18,206 bases of DNA from an uncultured Balneolaceae bacterium (lineage in GTDB: Bacteria > Bacteroidota > Rhodothermia > Balneolales > Balneolaceae), in assembly GCA_938003885.1 (NCBI GenBank), contig CALKWT010000045.1, forward strand, positions 1 through 18,206, given 5' to 3'. Positions within the stretch are counted from its first letter, which is position 1. Each line of letters opens with the position of its first letter. This document shows, one piece after another, positions 1 to 8,296 of this stretch. The notes under the pieces were generated by a model. That model was not told the DNA's origin and ran no database searches. It saw only the letters and a list, made by a program, of their open reading frames with translations. Made by a program: the position numbers and the translations under genes.

Positions 1-2
1 CA

Positions 3-1139
3 ATCTATTTGAGCGTTAACGCTTCCTTTGCCTTTCTTGACGCCATATGCCCTATTGAACAGCGTCTGCAACAATTGAATGAGCAGATTCGAACGAACAG
101 CAGCAACGGCCACTATCGTACCGAAAAAGCCGAACTGCTTGCCTCCCGCGCCCGAACCCTCTCCGCCCCTTCTGCACGCCTTCCTGTTTATACGGCTCTC
201 TTTCAGACTGCTGAAGAAGCCCGCATCCATACACCGCACGTCTCACAGCGGATAGACGCCCTGATAGAGCGTCAGTGGAACAGAGAGTATCAAGAAGCCC
301 TCCGGCTGATGCAGCAGAGTGAGGAAGACTCTTCACAGCCGTCCCCTGCCCTTACCGCTCATCTCAGAAACGCGATCACCCTGGAACCGGATAACAGTGA
401 AGGATACAGACTCCTTACCAGTGTGCAATACAACCGGGGAGATCTCTCCGATGCCATCCAGACGACCCGGGATGCACTGAACGTCATTACAGACGATGAT
501 ACCCGCATTCTTTTTCGAGAAAAACTTGCCTATCTTTACCTGGAGTCAGGTTTTGGCGATGAAGCGATCGCCATCTATCGGGAGATTGCCGTAGAGAAAC
601 CCGAAGAGATCCAGTTACGGCACGGATTGGTCAATGCATTGATCATTAACGGCTATCATGAGGAGGCCGTCTCAGAACTGAAAACCCTTTTGACAGAGCA
701 TCCCTCACGGGTCTCTTATCAGGAGACCCTCGCCGTAGAGAATTTCAACTACTTCATGCAGAAATATGAGGAAATGCTGAATGGATCATCTGCAAATATC
801 GACCCGGATGAGCTTTTGGCCCTGTTGGAAGTTTCTGGTGAGATTTACAGGAATCTTCAGGAAGAGACCCCGATGAGGGAAGAGCTGACATACAATGCGG
901 CTCAATTCTACAAAGAGGCAGCTCAGAAATTGCAACAATTGGCGGCTATGCCGAATCTGAACAGAAACAGTTTGAACCAGGTCATTGCCGATTATCGAAA
1001 AAATGCCCTCCCCCATTGGGAGCGCCTGGCCAAGATCAATCCCGACAACACCGGGTATGCATACAGTCTCTATGAGCTCTATATCTCACTCGATCTGACT
1101 GAAGAGGCCCGGCAATTAGAGGAAACTTATAATTTTTAG
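3..1139 (+). CDS. TPR-repeat protein, 5' end outside the window
   Basis: The reading frame is open from the first complete codon, so the true start is probably upstream; a TTG at 9 is available but has no visible ribosome binding site. Numbered from that TTG, helical tetratricopeptide-like units are visible at about residues 115-158 (an alanine-rich helix, then LEPDNSEGYRLL, then GDLSDAI), 170-193 (YLYLESGFGDEAIAIYREI), 203-232 (NGYHEEAVSEL) and a last one near 343-373 (INPDNTGYAY, then LDLTEEARQLEE). TPR arrays are protein-protein scaffolds; no enzymatic domain is visible, so partner and role cannot be told. The stop lies 6 nt before the PLP enzyme and overlaps its ribosome binding site, suggesting co-transcription and coupling. 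The TPR call is fairly sure; the specific function is unknown. Confidence 0.8.
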   Translation: MYLSVNASFAFLDAICPIEQRLQQLNEQIRTNSSNGHYRTEKAELLASRARTLSAPSARLPVYTALFQTAEEARIHTPHVSQRIDALIERQWNREYQEALRLMQQSEEDSSQPSPALTAHLRNAITLEPDNSEGYRLLTSVQYNRGDLSDAIQTTRDALNVITDDDTRILFREKLAYLYLESGFGDEAIAIYREIAVEKPEEIQLRHGLVNALIINGYHEEAVSELKTLLTEHPSRVSYQETLAVENFNYFMQKYEEMLNGSSANIDPDELLALLEVSGEIYRNLQEETPMREELTYNAAQFYKEAAQKLQQLAAMPNLNRNSLNQVIADYRKNALPHWERLAKINPDNTGYAYSLYELYISLDLTEEARQLEETYNF

Positions 1140-1143
1140 AGGA
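1138..1143 (+). promoter_or_regulatory. Ribosome binding site of the PLP enzyme gene, overlapping the upstream stop codon
   Basis: AGAGGA overlaps the TAG stop of the TPR gene and sits two bases before the ATG at 1146. It supports that ATG and suggests translational coupling between the two genes. Confidence 0.5.
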
Positions 1144-1145
1144 TT

Positions 1146-2288
1146 ATGAAATTTAATACGAAAGTCATCCACGCAGGACAGAAACCGGAAGAGACCTCAG
1201 GTGCAGTGATGCCGCCCGTCTTTTTCACCTCCACTTTTGCACAGGAGAAACCAAATGTAAATAAAGGATATGACTATGCACGGGTCGGGAATCCCACACG
1301 GACCGCTCTGGAGAAGCTGATTGCAGGTATCGAATATTCCGACGAAGCTGTCTGCTTTTCAAGTGGTGTCGCAGCAACTGATGCCGTCATGAAAACACTC
1401 CGTCCCGGAGATCACGTCATCTCGACAAACGATCTCTATGGTGGGTCCTACCGTCTTTTTCAGACAGTGTACGAACCCTTTGGGATCAAATTTTCCTATG
1501 TCGACATGACCCAACTGGATGAGGTGAAAAAAGCGATTACCCCCGATACAAAGTTGATCTGGGCTGAAACACCAACCAATCCGCTTCTCAGAATTATTGA
1601 TATTGAAGCAGTTTCTGACATAGCCCATCAGCACAATGCCCTCTGCATTGTAGATAATACATTCGCCTCCCCCTATCTCCAAAATCCGGTTAAACTTGGA
1701 GCAGATGCTTCGATGCACTCTTCCACAAAATATCTGGGAGGCCACTCTGATGTGATCGGAGGGGCAATTGCAAGCTCCAATCAGGAACTTCTGGAGAAAC
1801 TCCGCTTTCAGATCAAAACTTCAGGAGCCGTTCCAGGCCCGATGGATGCCTATCTGATTCTGAGAGGGATCAAGACGCTGAGTGTCCGTGTGGAGCGATC
1901 TGTTGAAAATGCCAAGAAAGTGGTCGACTATCTCCTCTCTGAAAACAGAGTGGCTGAGGTGTTCTACCCCGGTATAAAAACCCACAACAATCACGATATT
2001 GCAGCCCGGCAGATGTCTGACTTTGGGGCGATGATCTCCTTCAGCCTGAAAGATGACAGCATCGCGCGGGCAGAAGAAGTGATGAGCAAAACCCGGATCT
2101 TCACTCTCGCCGAAAGTCTTGGTGGGGTGGAATCTCTGGTGAGTCATCCCGCTTCCATGACCCATGGATCGATCCCGAAAAAGGTCCGTGAGAAAGCGGG
2201 GCTGAAAGATTCCCTCATCCGGTTGTCATTGGGAATTGAAGATGCAGACGATCTTATCGATGATCTGAAACAAGCGATCCATTCATAA
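1146..2288 (+). CDS. PLP-dependent trans-sulfuration enzyme (cystathionine gamma-synthase / gamma-lyase family)
   Basis: A full-length 380-residue Cys/Met-metabolism PLP enzyme. The family cleaves or exchanges the gamma-substituent of homoserine or homocysteine derivatives in methionine/cysteine interconversion in the cytosol. Visible motifs: YDYARVGNPTR at 42-52, whose Tyr44 and Arg46 match the phosphate-binding pair donated by the neighbouring subunit; the LYGGSYR substrate-side tyrosine near 98; Asp170 in VDNTFASP, which pairs with the pyridine nitrogen; the Schiff-base Lys195 in SSTKYLGGHSD; and the C-terminal ESLVSHPASMTH motif. All catalytic landmarks are intact and the length is normal. 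Synthase (metB), lyase (mccB/cth) and related activities cannot be separated from the sequence alone, so no symbol is given. It lies 6 nt after the TPR gene and 33 nt before the thiolase. Confidence 0.93.
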   Translation: MKFNTKVIHAGQKPEETSGAVMPPVFFTSTFAQEKPNVNKGYDYARVGNPTRTALEKLIAGIEYSDEAVCFSSGVAATDAVMKTLRPGDHVISTNDLYGGSYRLFQTVYEPFGIKFSYVDMTQLDEVKKAITPDTKLIWAETPTNPLLRIIDIEAVSDIAHQHNALCIVDNTFASPYLQNPVKLGADASMHSSTKYLGGHSDVIGGAIASSNQELLEKLRFQIKTSGAVPGPMDAYLILRGIKTLSVRVERSVENAKKVVDYLLSENRVAEVFYPGIKTHNNHDIAARQMSDFGAMISFSLKDDSIARAEEVMSKTRIFTLAESLGGVESLVSHPASMTHGSIPKKVREKAGLKDSLIRLSLGIEDADDLIDDLKQAIHS

Positions 2289-2321
2289 AACTTTAACAGA
2301 CCGTAAGCGTCCGGTGAACTC

Positions 2322-3503
2322 ATGGAAGATGTAGTCATTGTCGAGGCAAAAAGAACTCCCATCGGTGCATTTTTCGGTTCACTGGCCACTCTCACTGCGC
2401 CCGAACTCGGGGCTGCTGCCATTTTTGATCTGATCAAACAGAGCGGAATCTCTCCGGATCATGTGGAGGAGGTTATTATGGGGAATGTACTTTCGGCCGG
2501 TACCGGACAAGCCCCCGCGAGACAAGCTGCCCTGAAAGCAGGACTCTCCGACCGGACGCCCGCCACAGCTGTGAATAAAGTTTGCGCATCGGGTATGAAA
2601 GCTGTGATGATTGCCGCTTCACAGATCGCTCTGGGTGAAAACCAGGTGGTGATCGCCGGTGGTATGGAGAGTATGAGCAATGTCCCCTACTATCTTGACA
2701 AACACCGGTTTGGTTCAAAATTGGGCCATTCTGAGGTGTCAGACGGCATCCTCAGGGACGGTTTGTGGGATGTCTATAACGACTGTCATATGGGTAGTGC
2801 AGGAGAGCTTTGTGCGAGAGAGTACCAGATCAGCCGCGAAGAGCAAGATGCTTACGCAGCAGAGTCTTACAAGCGTGCTCTAAACGCCAGGGATTCCGGT
2901 TATTTTAAGGATGAGATAACGGAGATCAAGGTAAAAGACCGCCGTGGTGCGGTCTCCGTCGTGGCAGAAGATGAAGAACTCAACCGGGTCAATTTCGAAA
3001 AAATACCAAACCTCAGGCCGGCTTTTGAAAAGGACGGAACCATCACCGCAGCTAATGCCAGCAGTATCAACGACGGTGCAGCAGCCCTACTTCTGATGAA
3101 TGCCTCGAAGGCTCAAGAACTGAACCTGGCCCCGCTTGCAGTCATTAAAGGATTTGCCAGTTCAGCCAAAGCCCCTGAATGGTTCACTACCGCACCCGCA
3201 GATGCTATTCCACTGGCACTGAAGAGAGCAGGAGTGGAACTCTCCGATGTTGACCTTTTTGAGATCAATGAAGCCTTCTCCGTCGTGGCTCTTGCCAATC
3301 AGAAAATAATGGGGCTGGATCCCCAAAAGGTTAATGTCTTTGGAGGGGCGGTAAGCCTGGGCCATCCGATCGGATGTTCGGGGGCCAGAATTCTGGTGAC
3401 CCTGATTCATGCGTTGAGACAGAAAAACCTTCGTACCGGATGTGCAGGAATTTGCAACGGAGGCGGCGGGGCGTCTGCTCTGGTTGTCGAGCTGGCGGAC
3501 TAA
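2322..3503 (+). CDS. Acetyl-CoA C-acetyltransferase (thiolase)
   Basis: A 393-residue thiolase, the usual length for this family. It condenses two acetyl-CoA to acetoacetyl-CoA or performs the reverse thiolysis. Catalytic residues are all present: nucleophile Cys88 in NKVCASGMKA, the NEAF box at 316-319, His348 in GGAVSLGHPIGCSG, and the second cysteine Cys378 in CNGGG. HMGSAGE (156-162) followed by SREEQD and the ANASSINDGAAA segment (244-255) are typical of acetyl-CoA acetyltransferases of the AtoB/PhaA type. The ATG is preceded by only a weak GGTGA. Biosynthetic and degradative roles cannot be separated, because no hydroxyacyl-CoA dehydrogenase, CoA transferase or HMG-CoA gene is in the window. 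It is probably the last gene of its transcription unit, since a 474-nt gap follows. Confidence 0.95.
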   Translation: MEDVVIVEAKRTPIGAFFGSLATLTAPELGAAAIFDLIKQSGISPDHVEEVIMGNVLSAGTGQAPARQAALKAGLSDRTPATAVNKVCASGMKAVMIAASQIALGENQVVIAGGMESMSNVPYYLDKHRFGSKLGHSEVSDGILRDGLWDVYNDCHMGSAGELCAREYQISREEQDAYAAESYKRALNARDSGYFKDEITEIKVKDRRGAVSVVAEDEELNRVNFEKIPNLRPAFEKDGTITAANASSINDGAAALLLMNASKAQELNLAPLAVIKGFASSAKAPEWFTTAPADAIPLALKRAGVELSDVDLFEINEAFSVVALANQKIMGLDPQKVNVFGGAVSLGHPIGCSGARILVTLIHALRQKNLRTGCAGICNGGGGASALVVELAD

Positions 3504-3721
3504 ACATGGCGGGCCACGAACTCCCTCCCGGTGATACACACCTTCCCGAATTGCAATAATATCCGTCTCTTACTATTGATTTTTACATATGGCAGATGTA
3601 TCATGCCATTACCTGAACCCTCCAATACCAATTCTACACATACCGCCTATAGGGAAAAACGCTACGGATCAGAGAAGTTATTGATCATTCAGCACACCTC
3701 GTGTTGACAAAAGAAAGGCAT

Positions 3722-3731
3722 GTTGCGCAAC
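3722..3731. repeat. 10-bp perfect palindrome GTTGCGCAAC
   Basis: GTTGCGCAAC equals its own reverse complement. It lies 18 nt downstream of a TTGACA hexamer (3704-3709) and 15 nt upstream of a second, longer palindrome. It could be an operator half of a regulator site, but no protein can be assigned. Confidence 0.4.
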
Positions 3732-3746
3732 GGTTCCCAACTCACC

Positions 3747-3760
3747 GGATCCATGGATCC
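3747..3760. repeat. 14-bp perfect palindrome GGATCCATGGATCC
   Basis: The sequence is its own reverse complement, made of two BamHI-like GGATCC units around a shared centre. Together with the palindrome at 3722-3731 and ACAC/GTGT arms at 3694-3704 it forms a small cluster of dyads about 220-280 nt upstream of porV. The function is unknown. Confidence 0.4.
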
Positions 3761-3911
3761 TCGTGTGGCATCAGGAATCGTTACTGCAAAGAGGCATTGA
3801 ACGCCAGGCTTTTTAGTGGTATCCCGGATCCATTCCGTTTTCCGATGAACATCCATGGACTGGCCTGCCGTAAATTCAACAGGGTAATGATGAGTTTTCA
3901 ATGCATTCAAT

Positions 3912-3962
3912 TAGAGAATAATAATCAACACTGAATAAAGATTTTATTATATTCAAACCAAT
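3912..3962 (+). promoter_or_regulatory. AT-rich probable promoter region of porV
   Basis: This stretch is much richer in A and T than its surroundings and contains -10-like TATTAT/TATATT runs about 25 nt before the porV start. I find no clear TTGACA-type box at the right distance, nor the Bacteroidota TAnnTTTG box. The placement is inferred from composition and from the long gap ahead of porV. Confidence 0.3.
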
Positions 3963-3977
3963 TATCACAGGTTAACC

Positions 3978-5117
3978 ATGATTCACGGTATGAAAAAATT
4001 TCTTCTGTACTCAATTCTATTGCTGCTTTTGCCCGTCGGAAATGCGGCCGCGCAAGTGGGGATCACGGCGGTACCCTTTCTGCAGATTGAACCGGATTCC
4101 AGGGCAACTGGTATGGGTAACACCGGTGTGGCGATTGCAGATAACGCTTCTGCAATTTTCTGGAACCCTGCAGGACTCGCATTTCAAAATCAGAGTCAGA
4201 TCAGCCTGACCCATGCCAACTGGCTACCTGCGTTCAATGCCGATCTTTTCTACGACTACCTGGTAGGGACGTACTATGTGGAGGGAATCGGAACCATTGG
4301 GGGCCACATCACGTTTCTAAACTTGGGTGAGCAGACACGTACCGATGAGACAGGCCTCAATCTCGGCCGTTTTAACAGTTTTGAACTCGCTGCGGGACTC
4401 TCCTACGGATTCCGTGTGAGTGATAATTTTTCGTTGGGCACCGGCCTCCGTTTTGTCTACAGCTCCCTGGCTGACGGAAGTGTGAGCGGTCAGGAGATCA
4501 ATCCGGGGTCCAGTCTTGGGGTCGATCTTTCCGCCCTCTACAAAACCGATCCTTTTATGGTCGGAAACCGACAGGCGAATTTTAGTGCCGGCTTTAATCT
4601 CTCCAACCTCGGCCCCGGCATTCAGTATACTGATAATGCTCAAAAAGATCCTTTGCCAACTGTCTTGCGTGCTGGATGGGCTTACAAGATGAATATTGAT
4701 GCCAATGGTGTAAACACCATTACCCTGTCGAATGACATCTCCAAAGTGATGGCCAGAAACGAGCGTCTGGGTAGTGACCCGGACAATCCAACCTATGAGA
4801 CCATGGGTGCCCTGGAAGCTCTCTTCAAATCCTGGGGATCCTTCGAGCGGTTCAATGGAACAGAAACCGTGGATGTCACGCTTGCCCAACAGCTGATGCT
4901 CGGGTTTGGCCTTGAATATTGGTATGACAATCTTTTTGCGCTCCGAACCGGATACTACTATGAGCACCCTGAAAATGGTAACCGGGAATTCATTACTCTG
5001 GGTGCAGGGCTCAGATACAACATCTTTGGCGTTGATTTCAGTTACCTTTATACTCTCGAGGATGATCATCCGCTCGCCAACACCATCCGACTCAGCCTGT
5101 TGATCAATTTCAGATAA
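3978..5117 (+). CDS. porV: PorV/PorQ-family outer-membrane protein, probable T9SS channel protein PorV
   Basis: A 379-residue predicted outer-membrane beta-barrel. PorV (LptO) is the outer-membrane shuttle of the type IX secretion system that hands cargo from the translocon to the attachment complex. An N-terminal signal peptide is clear: MKK, a leucine-rich core, then AAAQ with cleavage near residue 26. The family signature follows at 42-68 (RATGMGNTGVAIADN, then FWNPAGLA). The rest alternates like transmembrane strands and ends with HPLANTIRLSLLINFR, which resembles PorV tails. ATG 3978 is used with an AGG 8-10 nt upstream; ATG 3990 (MKKF) is a plausible alternative. The next gene encodes a protein with a T9SS sorting domain, supporting PorV over the paralogous PorQ/UPF0164 proteins. 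A strong terminator follows 36 nt after the stop, inside the next gene. Confidence 0.78.
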   Translation: MIHGMKKFLLYSILLLLLPVGNAAAQVGITAVPFLQIEPDSRATGMGNTGVAIADNASAIFWNPAGLAFQNQSQISLTHANWLPAFNADLFYDYLVGTYYVEGIGTIGGHITFLNLGEQTRTDETGLNLGRFNSFELAAGLSYGFRVSDNFSLGTGLRFVYSSLADGSVSGQEINPGSSLGVDLSALYKTDPFMVGNRQANFSAGFNLSNLGPGIQYTDNAQKDPLPTVLRAGWAYKMNIDANGVNTITLSNDISKVMARNERLGSDPDNPTYETMGALEALFKSWGSFERFNGTETVDVTLAQQLMLGFGLEYWYDNLFALRTGYYYEHPENGNREFITLGAGLRYNIFGVDFSYLYTLEDDHPLANTIRLSLLINFR

Positions 5118-5131
5118 TTTATCTTCGCTGA

Positions 5132-8100
5132 ATGGCGGTGAAAAAAGCATGTGAAAGCAGTGTCAGTTTATATCTTCTGACACTGCTTTTTTTATTTTTG
5201 ATACCAGCTGATATCGTCTCCGCCCAAAAGATAGAAGGCCAGCTTCACATCGTCGCAGTGATGGTGGAATTTCAGCCCGAAGAGAATCCCTACACTTCTG
5301 GCAACGGAACGTTCCAAGAGAACGGCCTGCCCTATCTGAAGGACCCCACCATTACCATCGATCCTCTCCCCCACAACCAATCCTATTTCGAAGCCCGGCT
5401 GGAATTTGTCAAAAACTATTTTGAACGGATGTCAAACAGCAGCCTTCAGATCAGCTATCAGGTCATCCCGCAGATCCAGAGAGTAAGCGGTACCCTGGCA
5501 GACTACTCCCCCACAGGGAGGGACCCGGACCTGAGCTCCATGGCTGCGCTGGCCTCCGAAGTGTGGTTATCTGCAGGCGACCATCTGGCCGGGGAGATAT
5601 CGGAACCAAACACTGACCACAGGATGTATGTCATTTTCCATGCGGGAGTCGGAAGGGATATTGAACTGACCGGAACCACACTAAAACGTACACCCCAGGA
5701 TCTGCCTTCCCTCTACCTGGACCGGGAGGCTTTCAGAGAGCTGCTTCAGGACCCGTCTTTCTCCGGATTCCCTGCTGGTGACAGCAATACACTCATCGAC
5801 AACACGGTCATCCTTCCCAGAACGTTAAGCCGGGAAGGCGAGGATCTCTCCGGCAAGCCCTACGTGCTACAGCTCTCTGCAAATGGCCTTGCCACAGCGC
5901 TGACTGGCAGATATCTCGGCCTGCCGGATCTTTTCCATACGGAAACAGGCCACTCGGGAATCGGCCGTTTCGGACTGATGGATGGAGCCGCAATGTTCTC
6001 CTACCGCGGGCTTTTCCCTCCGGAGATGTCGGCCTGGGAAAAAATATATGCGGGTTGGGCTGACGCCTTTACCCTCCCTTTGCCATCAGATCAGGAGGTT
6101 ATGCTACCGGCGGCCTCCTTGCGCCAGCCCGACAGTTTCCTGAAGATCCCCGTCTCCGGAGATGAATACTTTTTGGTAGAAAACAGACACCGAGATCCGG
6201 ACAGAAATGGCGTGACTCTCACCATTCAGCGGCCCGACGGTACCCTGGCTGAACAGACATTCACAAATGATGACATTTCGTTCACGTATCAGGAGAGCGG
6301 ATTCGAAGATCTTCTGGAACCCGGTGTCGTCACTGCTGTTTCAAATTACGATTTCTCCCTCCCGGGAGGCAAGGAAAGTTCAGACGGGCGGATACTGAAC
6401 GGCGGTATCCTCATCTGGCATGTGGATGAGGCGGTCGTACGTGATAAACTGGGCAGAACCGGTATCAACAATGATGAGAATCACCGTGCCATAACCCTCA
6501 TGGAGGCGGATGGAGCTCAGGATATCGGCCGGCCGGCAGAGGCCGGGCTGTTTCAAAATGAGATCAACGGATCGCCCTATGATTTCTGGTGGTCTGGAAA
6601 CAACTCTTCTGTTCTGACACAGGGGAGTACAATCACCCTCTATCAGAACCGATTTGGCCGCGATACCCATCCGGCTAACCGAACCCATAGCGGCGCAACC
6701 CCCGATTTTGAGCTCTCCGGATTTTCAGAGACCCTTCCAGTAGCCTCGTTCACCTATTCACGGGTTCACCCCTACCAGCATCTCTACAGAGAGCGATCGA
6801 TTGAGCCCCTGGACCCGCTCACTGGCAGCCATTTCTTCACCCCTGCCCCGCCAGATACAGCCCTGCATCCGTTCCATTACCCACTGGCTGTGATCCCTTT
6901 GGAAACAGAATCGATGGTCGGGGCCCTCATTCCCGCCCGTCATGGCCTCTTCTTTCTGGACAGAGTCGTCGGGACCGTTAAAAAGGTGGCGAGTTTCAAT
7001 CAGGACATCGGGCAGCCTCTTCTATTAAATGAGGGAAGTCAGCTTGCTGTTGCAACAGGGCTGGCGGGCGGGGTATCGGCTCCTTCTACAGAAGGCCGGA
7101 CGAGGGTTTCTCTCTATGATTTGTCCCCTGGAAGCGTGAACCTTCAATGGCAAAAAGAGGTCGATGCCTTCAGTGGTTTCCTGAGCCAGAGCGAACCGGG
7201 ATGGATCGACGCAGATCACTCCGATATCCGTTTCAGGAGAGAGAGTGGTGGAATCCACCAGATGGATCAGTCCGTTCAAACTTCCGAAAAATCGGGACCG
7301 TATCAATCCATTATTCAGGAAGGCCAGCTGATTCTGAACTCCCCTGACGGTACCCAACCCCACACTATCCCGGGTTATTCACGCCATCAGCGTATTCACA
7401 CGGGAATGATTCGTCACAATGAGCTCCACGACTTCTATCTGCTCAGCGGAGATCGCCTCACCACCTACACCGAGAAAGATCAATACGCCACATCCCGGCT
7501 CATCACGGACCACTCTCCTCTGGAGTGGCCCGCCATTGTCGACCTGCATCAGGATGGGGTGCCCCATTTTATCTATATTGAAAAGGAGCCGAACCGCCTG
7601 GTCGCCAGGAACAGCAGCGGTGGCCTCGCCTCCTCTTTCCCTGTCTCACCTCCTGAAGGATCTGAATTCACCGGGACCCCTTTGGTGGCAGATATCAATG
7701 GAGACGGGGAGTATGAGATTGTTGCAGCGGTCCGGTCTGCCTACTCCCTCTCCTACTACGCCTATCATCTCGACGGAAAGGTGGCAGAAGGATTTCCGCT
7801 GATGGGGGGAGCCCATCACACCGAAGAGCATCAGCCCGTTCAGCCAGCGATATCCGGGAACCATCTGATCGGCGTCAGTCCGACCGGCGACCTGAAGATG
7901 TGGGAGTTCCCTGCAATGGGGGATGTTCCCTGGCGTTCAGCCTATGGAAATCGTTCAAATCACAAACGGTCGGGTGAAATTTCAGCCGCTCTTCCCCCCC
8001 CTCTAGCCTCTTCACTGCTCGACCGGGTGGAGACCTATAACTGGCCCAATCCTGCATCCGATCACACATTTCTCCGAATTCTGACCACCGAAGATGCTGA

Positions 8101-8293
8101 AGTGTCTGTAAAAATTATTACACTGAGCGGACAAACCGTCTATGACGGGAAACACCACACCAACCGGGGAATTCCTCACGAGATCGAGATCGACACCCGG
8201 AGCTGGTCCAGCGGAGGGTACATCGGCCTGGTCACAGCAGAATCGGGGGAGGCCCGGGAACAGAAACAGATCCGGATCGCCATTGTCAAATAG
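5132..8293 (+). CDS. Secreted M6-peptidase-like protein lacking HExxH, with T9SS type A sorting domain
   Basis: 1053 residues. A hydrophobic signal peptide (about 11-31, ending in VSAQ) is followed by a region laid out like M6 (immune inhibitor A-type) peptidases: MVEFQPEENPY near 44-54, LGLPDLF at 262-268, GIGRFGLMDG at 276-285 and MSAWEKIYAGW at 299-309. Before GLPD the usual HExxH is absent: the ligand positions read Ala256, Leu257 and Arg260, so zinc hydrolysis is unlikely. The C-terminal half looks like beta-propeller/FG-GAP repeats (VADINGDGEYEIVAAV near 852). The last 85 or so residues (NWPNPASDHTF, VSVKIITLSGQTVYDG, SWSSGGYIGLV) form a T9SS sorting tail, so the protein is probably exported through PorV and anchored or released at the surface. 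ATG 5132 has no clear ribosome binding site; GTG 5138 is an alternative. It ends 3 nt before the next gene. Confidence 0.82.
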   Translation: MAVKKACESSVSLYLLTLLFLFLIPADIVSAQKIEGQLHIVAVMVEFQPEENPYTSGNGTFQENGLPYLKDPTITIDPLPHNQSYFEARLEFVKNYFERMSNSSLQISYQVIPQIQRVSGTLADYSPTGRDPDLSSMAALASEVWLSAGDHLAGEISEPNTDHRMYVIFHAGVGRDIELTGTTLKRTPQDLPSLYLDREAFRELLQDPSFSGFPAGDSNTLIDNTVILPRTLSREGEDLSGKPYVLQLSANGLATALTGRYLGLPDLFHTETGHSGIGRFGLMDGAAMFSYRGLFPPEMSAWEKIYAGWADAFTLPLPSDQEVMLPAASLRQPDSFLKIPVSGDEYFLVENRHRDPDRNGVTLTIQRPDGTLAEQTFTNDDISFTYQESGFEDLLEPGVVTAVSNYDFSLPGGKESSDGRILNGGILIWHVDEAVVRDKLGRTGINNDENHRAITLMEADGAQDIGRPAEAGLFQNEINGSPYDFWWSGNNSSVLTQGSTITLYQNRFGRDTHPANRTHSGATPDFELSGFSETLPVASFTYSRVHPYQHLYRERSIEPLDPLTGSHFFTPAPPDTALHPFHYPLAVIPLETESMVGALIPARHGLFFLDRVVGTVKKVASFNQDIGQPLLLNEGSQLAVATGLAGGVSAPSTEGRTRVSLYDLSPGSVNLQWQKEVDAFSGFLSQSEPGWIDADHSDIRFRRESGGIHQMDQSVQTSEKSGPYQSIIQEGQLILNSPDGTQPHTIPGYSRHQRIHTGMIRHNELHDFYLLSGDRLTTYTEKDQYATSRLITDHSPLEWPAIVDLHQDGVPHFIYIEKEPNRLVARNSSGGLASSFPVSPPEGSEFTGTPLVADINGDGEYEIVAAVRSAYSLSYYAYHLDGKVAEGFPLMGGAHHTEEHQPVQPAISGNHLIGVSPTGDLKMWEFPAMGDVPWRSAYGNRSNHKRSGEISAALPPPLASSLLDRVETYNWPNPASDHTFLRILTTEDAEVSVKIITLSGQTVYDGKHHTNRGIPHEIEIDTRSWSSGGYIGLVTAESGEAREQKQIRIAIVK
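5154..5199 (+). terminator. Strong intrinsic-terminator-like hairpin located inside the next gene's signal-peptide codons
   Basis: AAAGCAGTGTCAG (5154-5166) pairs perfectly with CTGACACTGCTTT (5177-5189): a 13-bp stem with a 10-nt AT-rich loop. The right arm runs into seven consecutive T (5187-5193), one A, then five more T (5195-5199). It starts 36 nt after the porV stop, as expected of a porV terminator, yet lies at codons 8-20 of the downstream reading frame. Whether it terminates or attenuates would depend on translation through it. Confidence 0.72.
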
Positions 8294-8296
8294 ATC

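Larger units (their letters stand above)
3504..3977. other. Intergenic region upstream of porV (474 nt), no convincing gene
   Basis: Short open frames exist on both strands (for example about 3701-3934 plus and 3689-3910 minus), but they have no recognisable protein, no good ribosome binding site and mutually overlapping frames, so I call no gene. Just after the thiolase a weak hairpin (CAATA at 3554-3558 with TATTG at 3574-3578, then ATTTTT) may be a poor terminator. Around 3694-3760 lie several small palindromes, listed separately. The last 70 nt are strikingly AT-rich and probably hold the porV promoter. I see no tRNA, small-RNA fold or repeat array. Confidence 0.6.

Noticed and set aside
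3704..3735. TTGACA at 3704 as a sigma-70 promoter
   Set aside because: No acceptable -10 hexamer at 16-19 nt downstream; the following bases are GC-rich.
3689..3934. Overlapping small open frames on both strands in the gap before porV
   Set aside because: The minus frame starts with TTG, neither has a clear ribosome binding site or recognisable motif, and they overlap each other.
4317..5150. Long open frame of 277 codons on the minus strand opposite porV
   Set aside because: It lies entirely across porV and the start of the next gene, reads as unrecognisable low-information protein, and mirrors the codon bias of the plus-strand gene.
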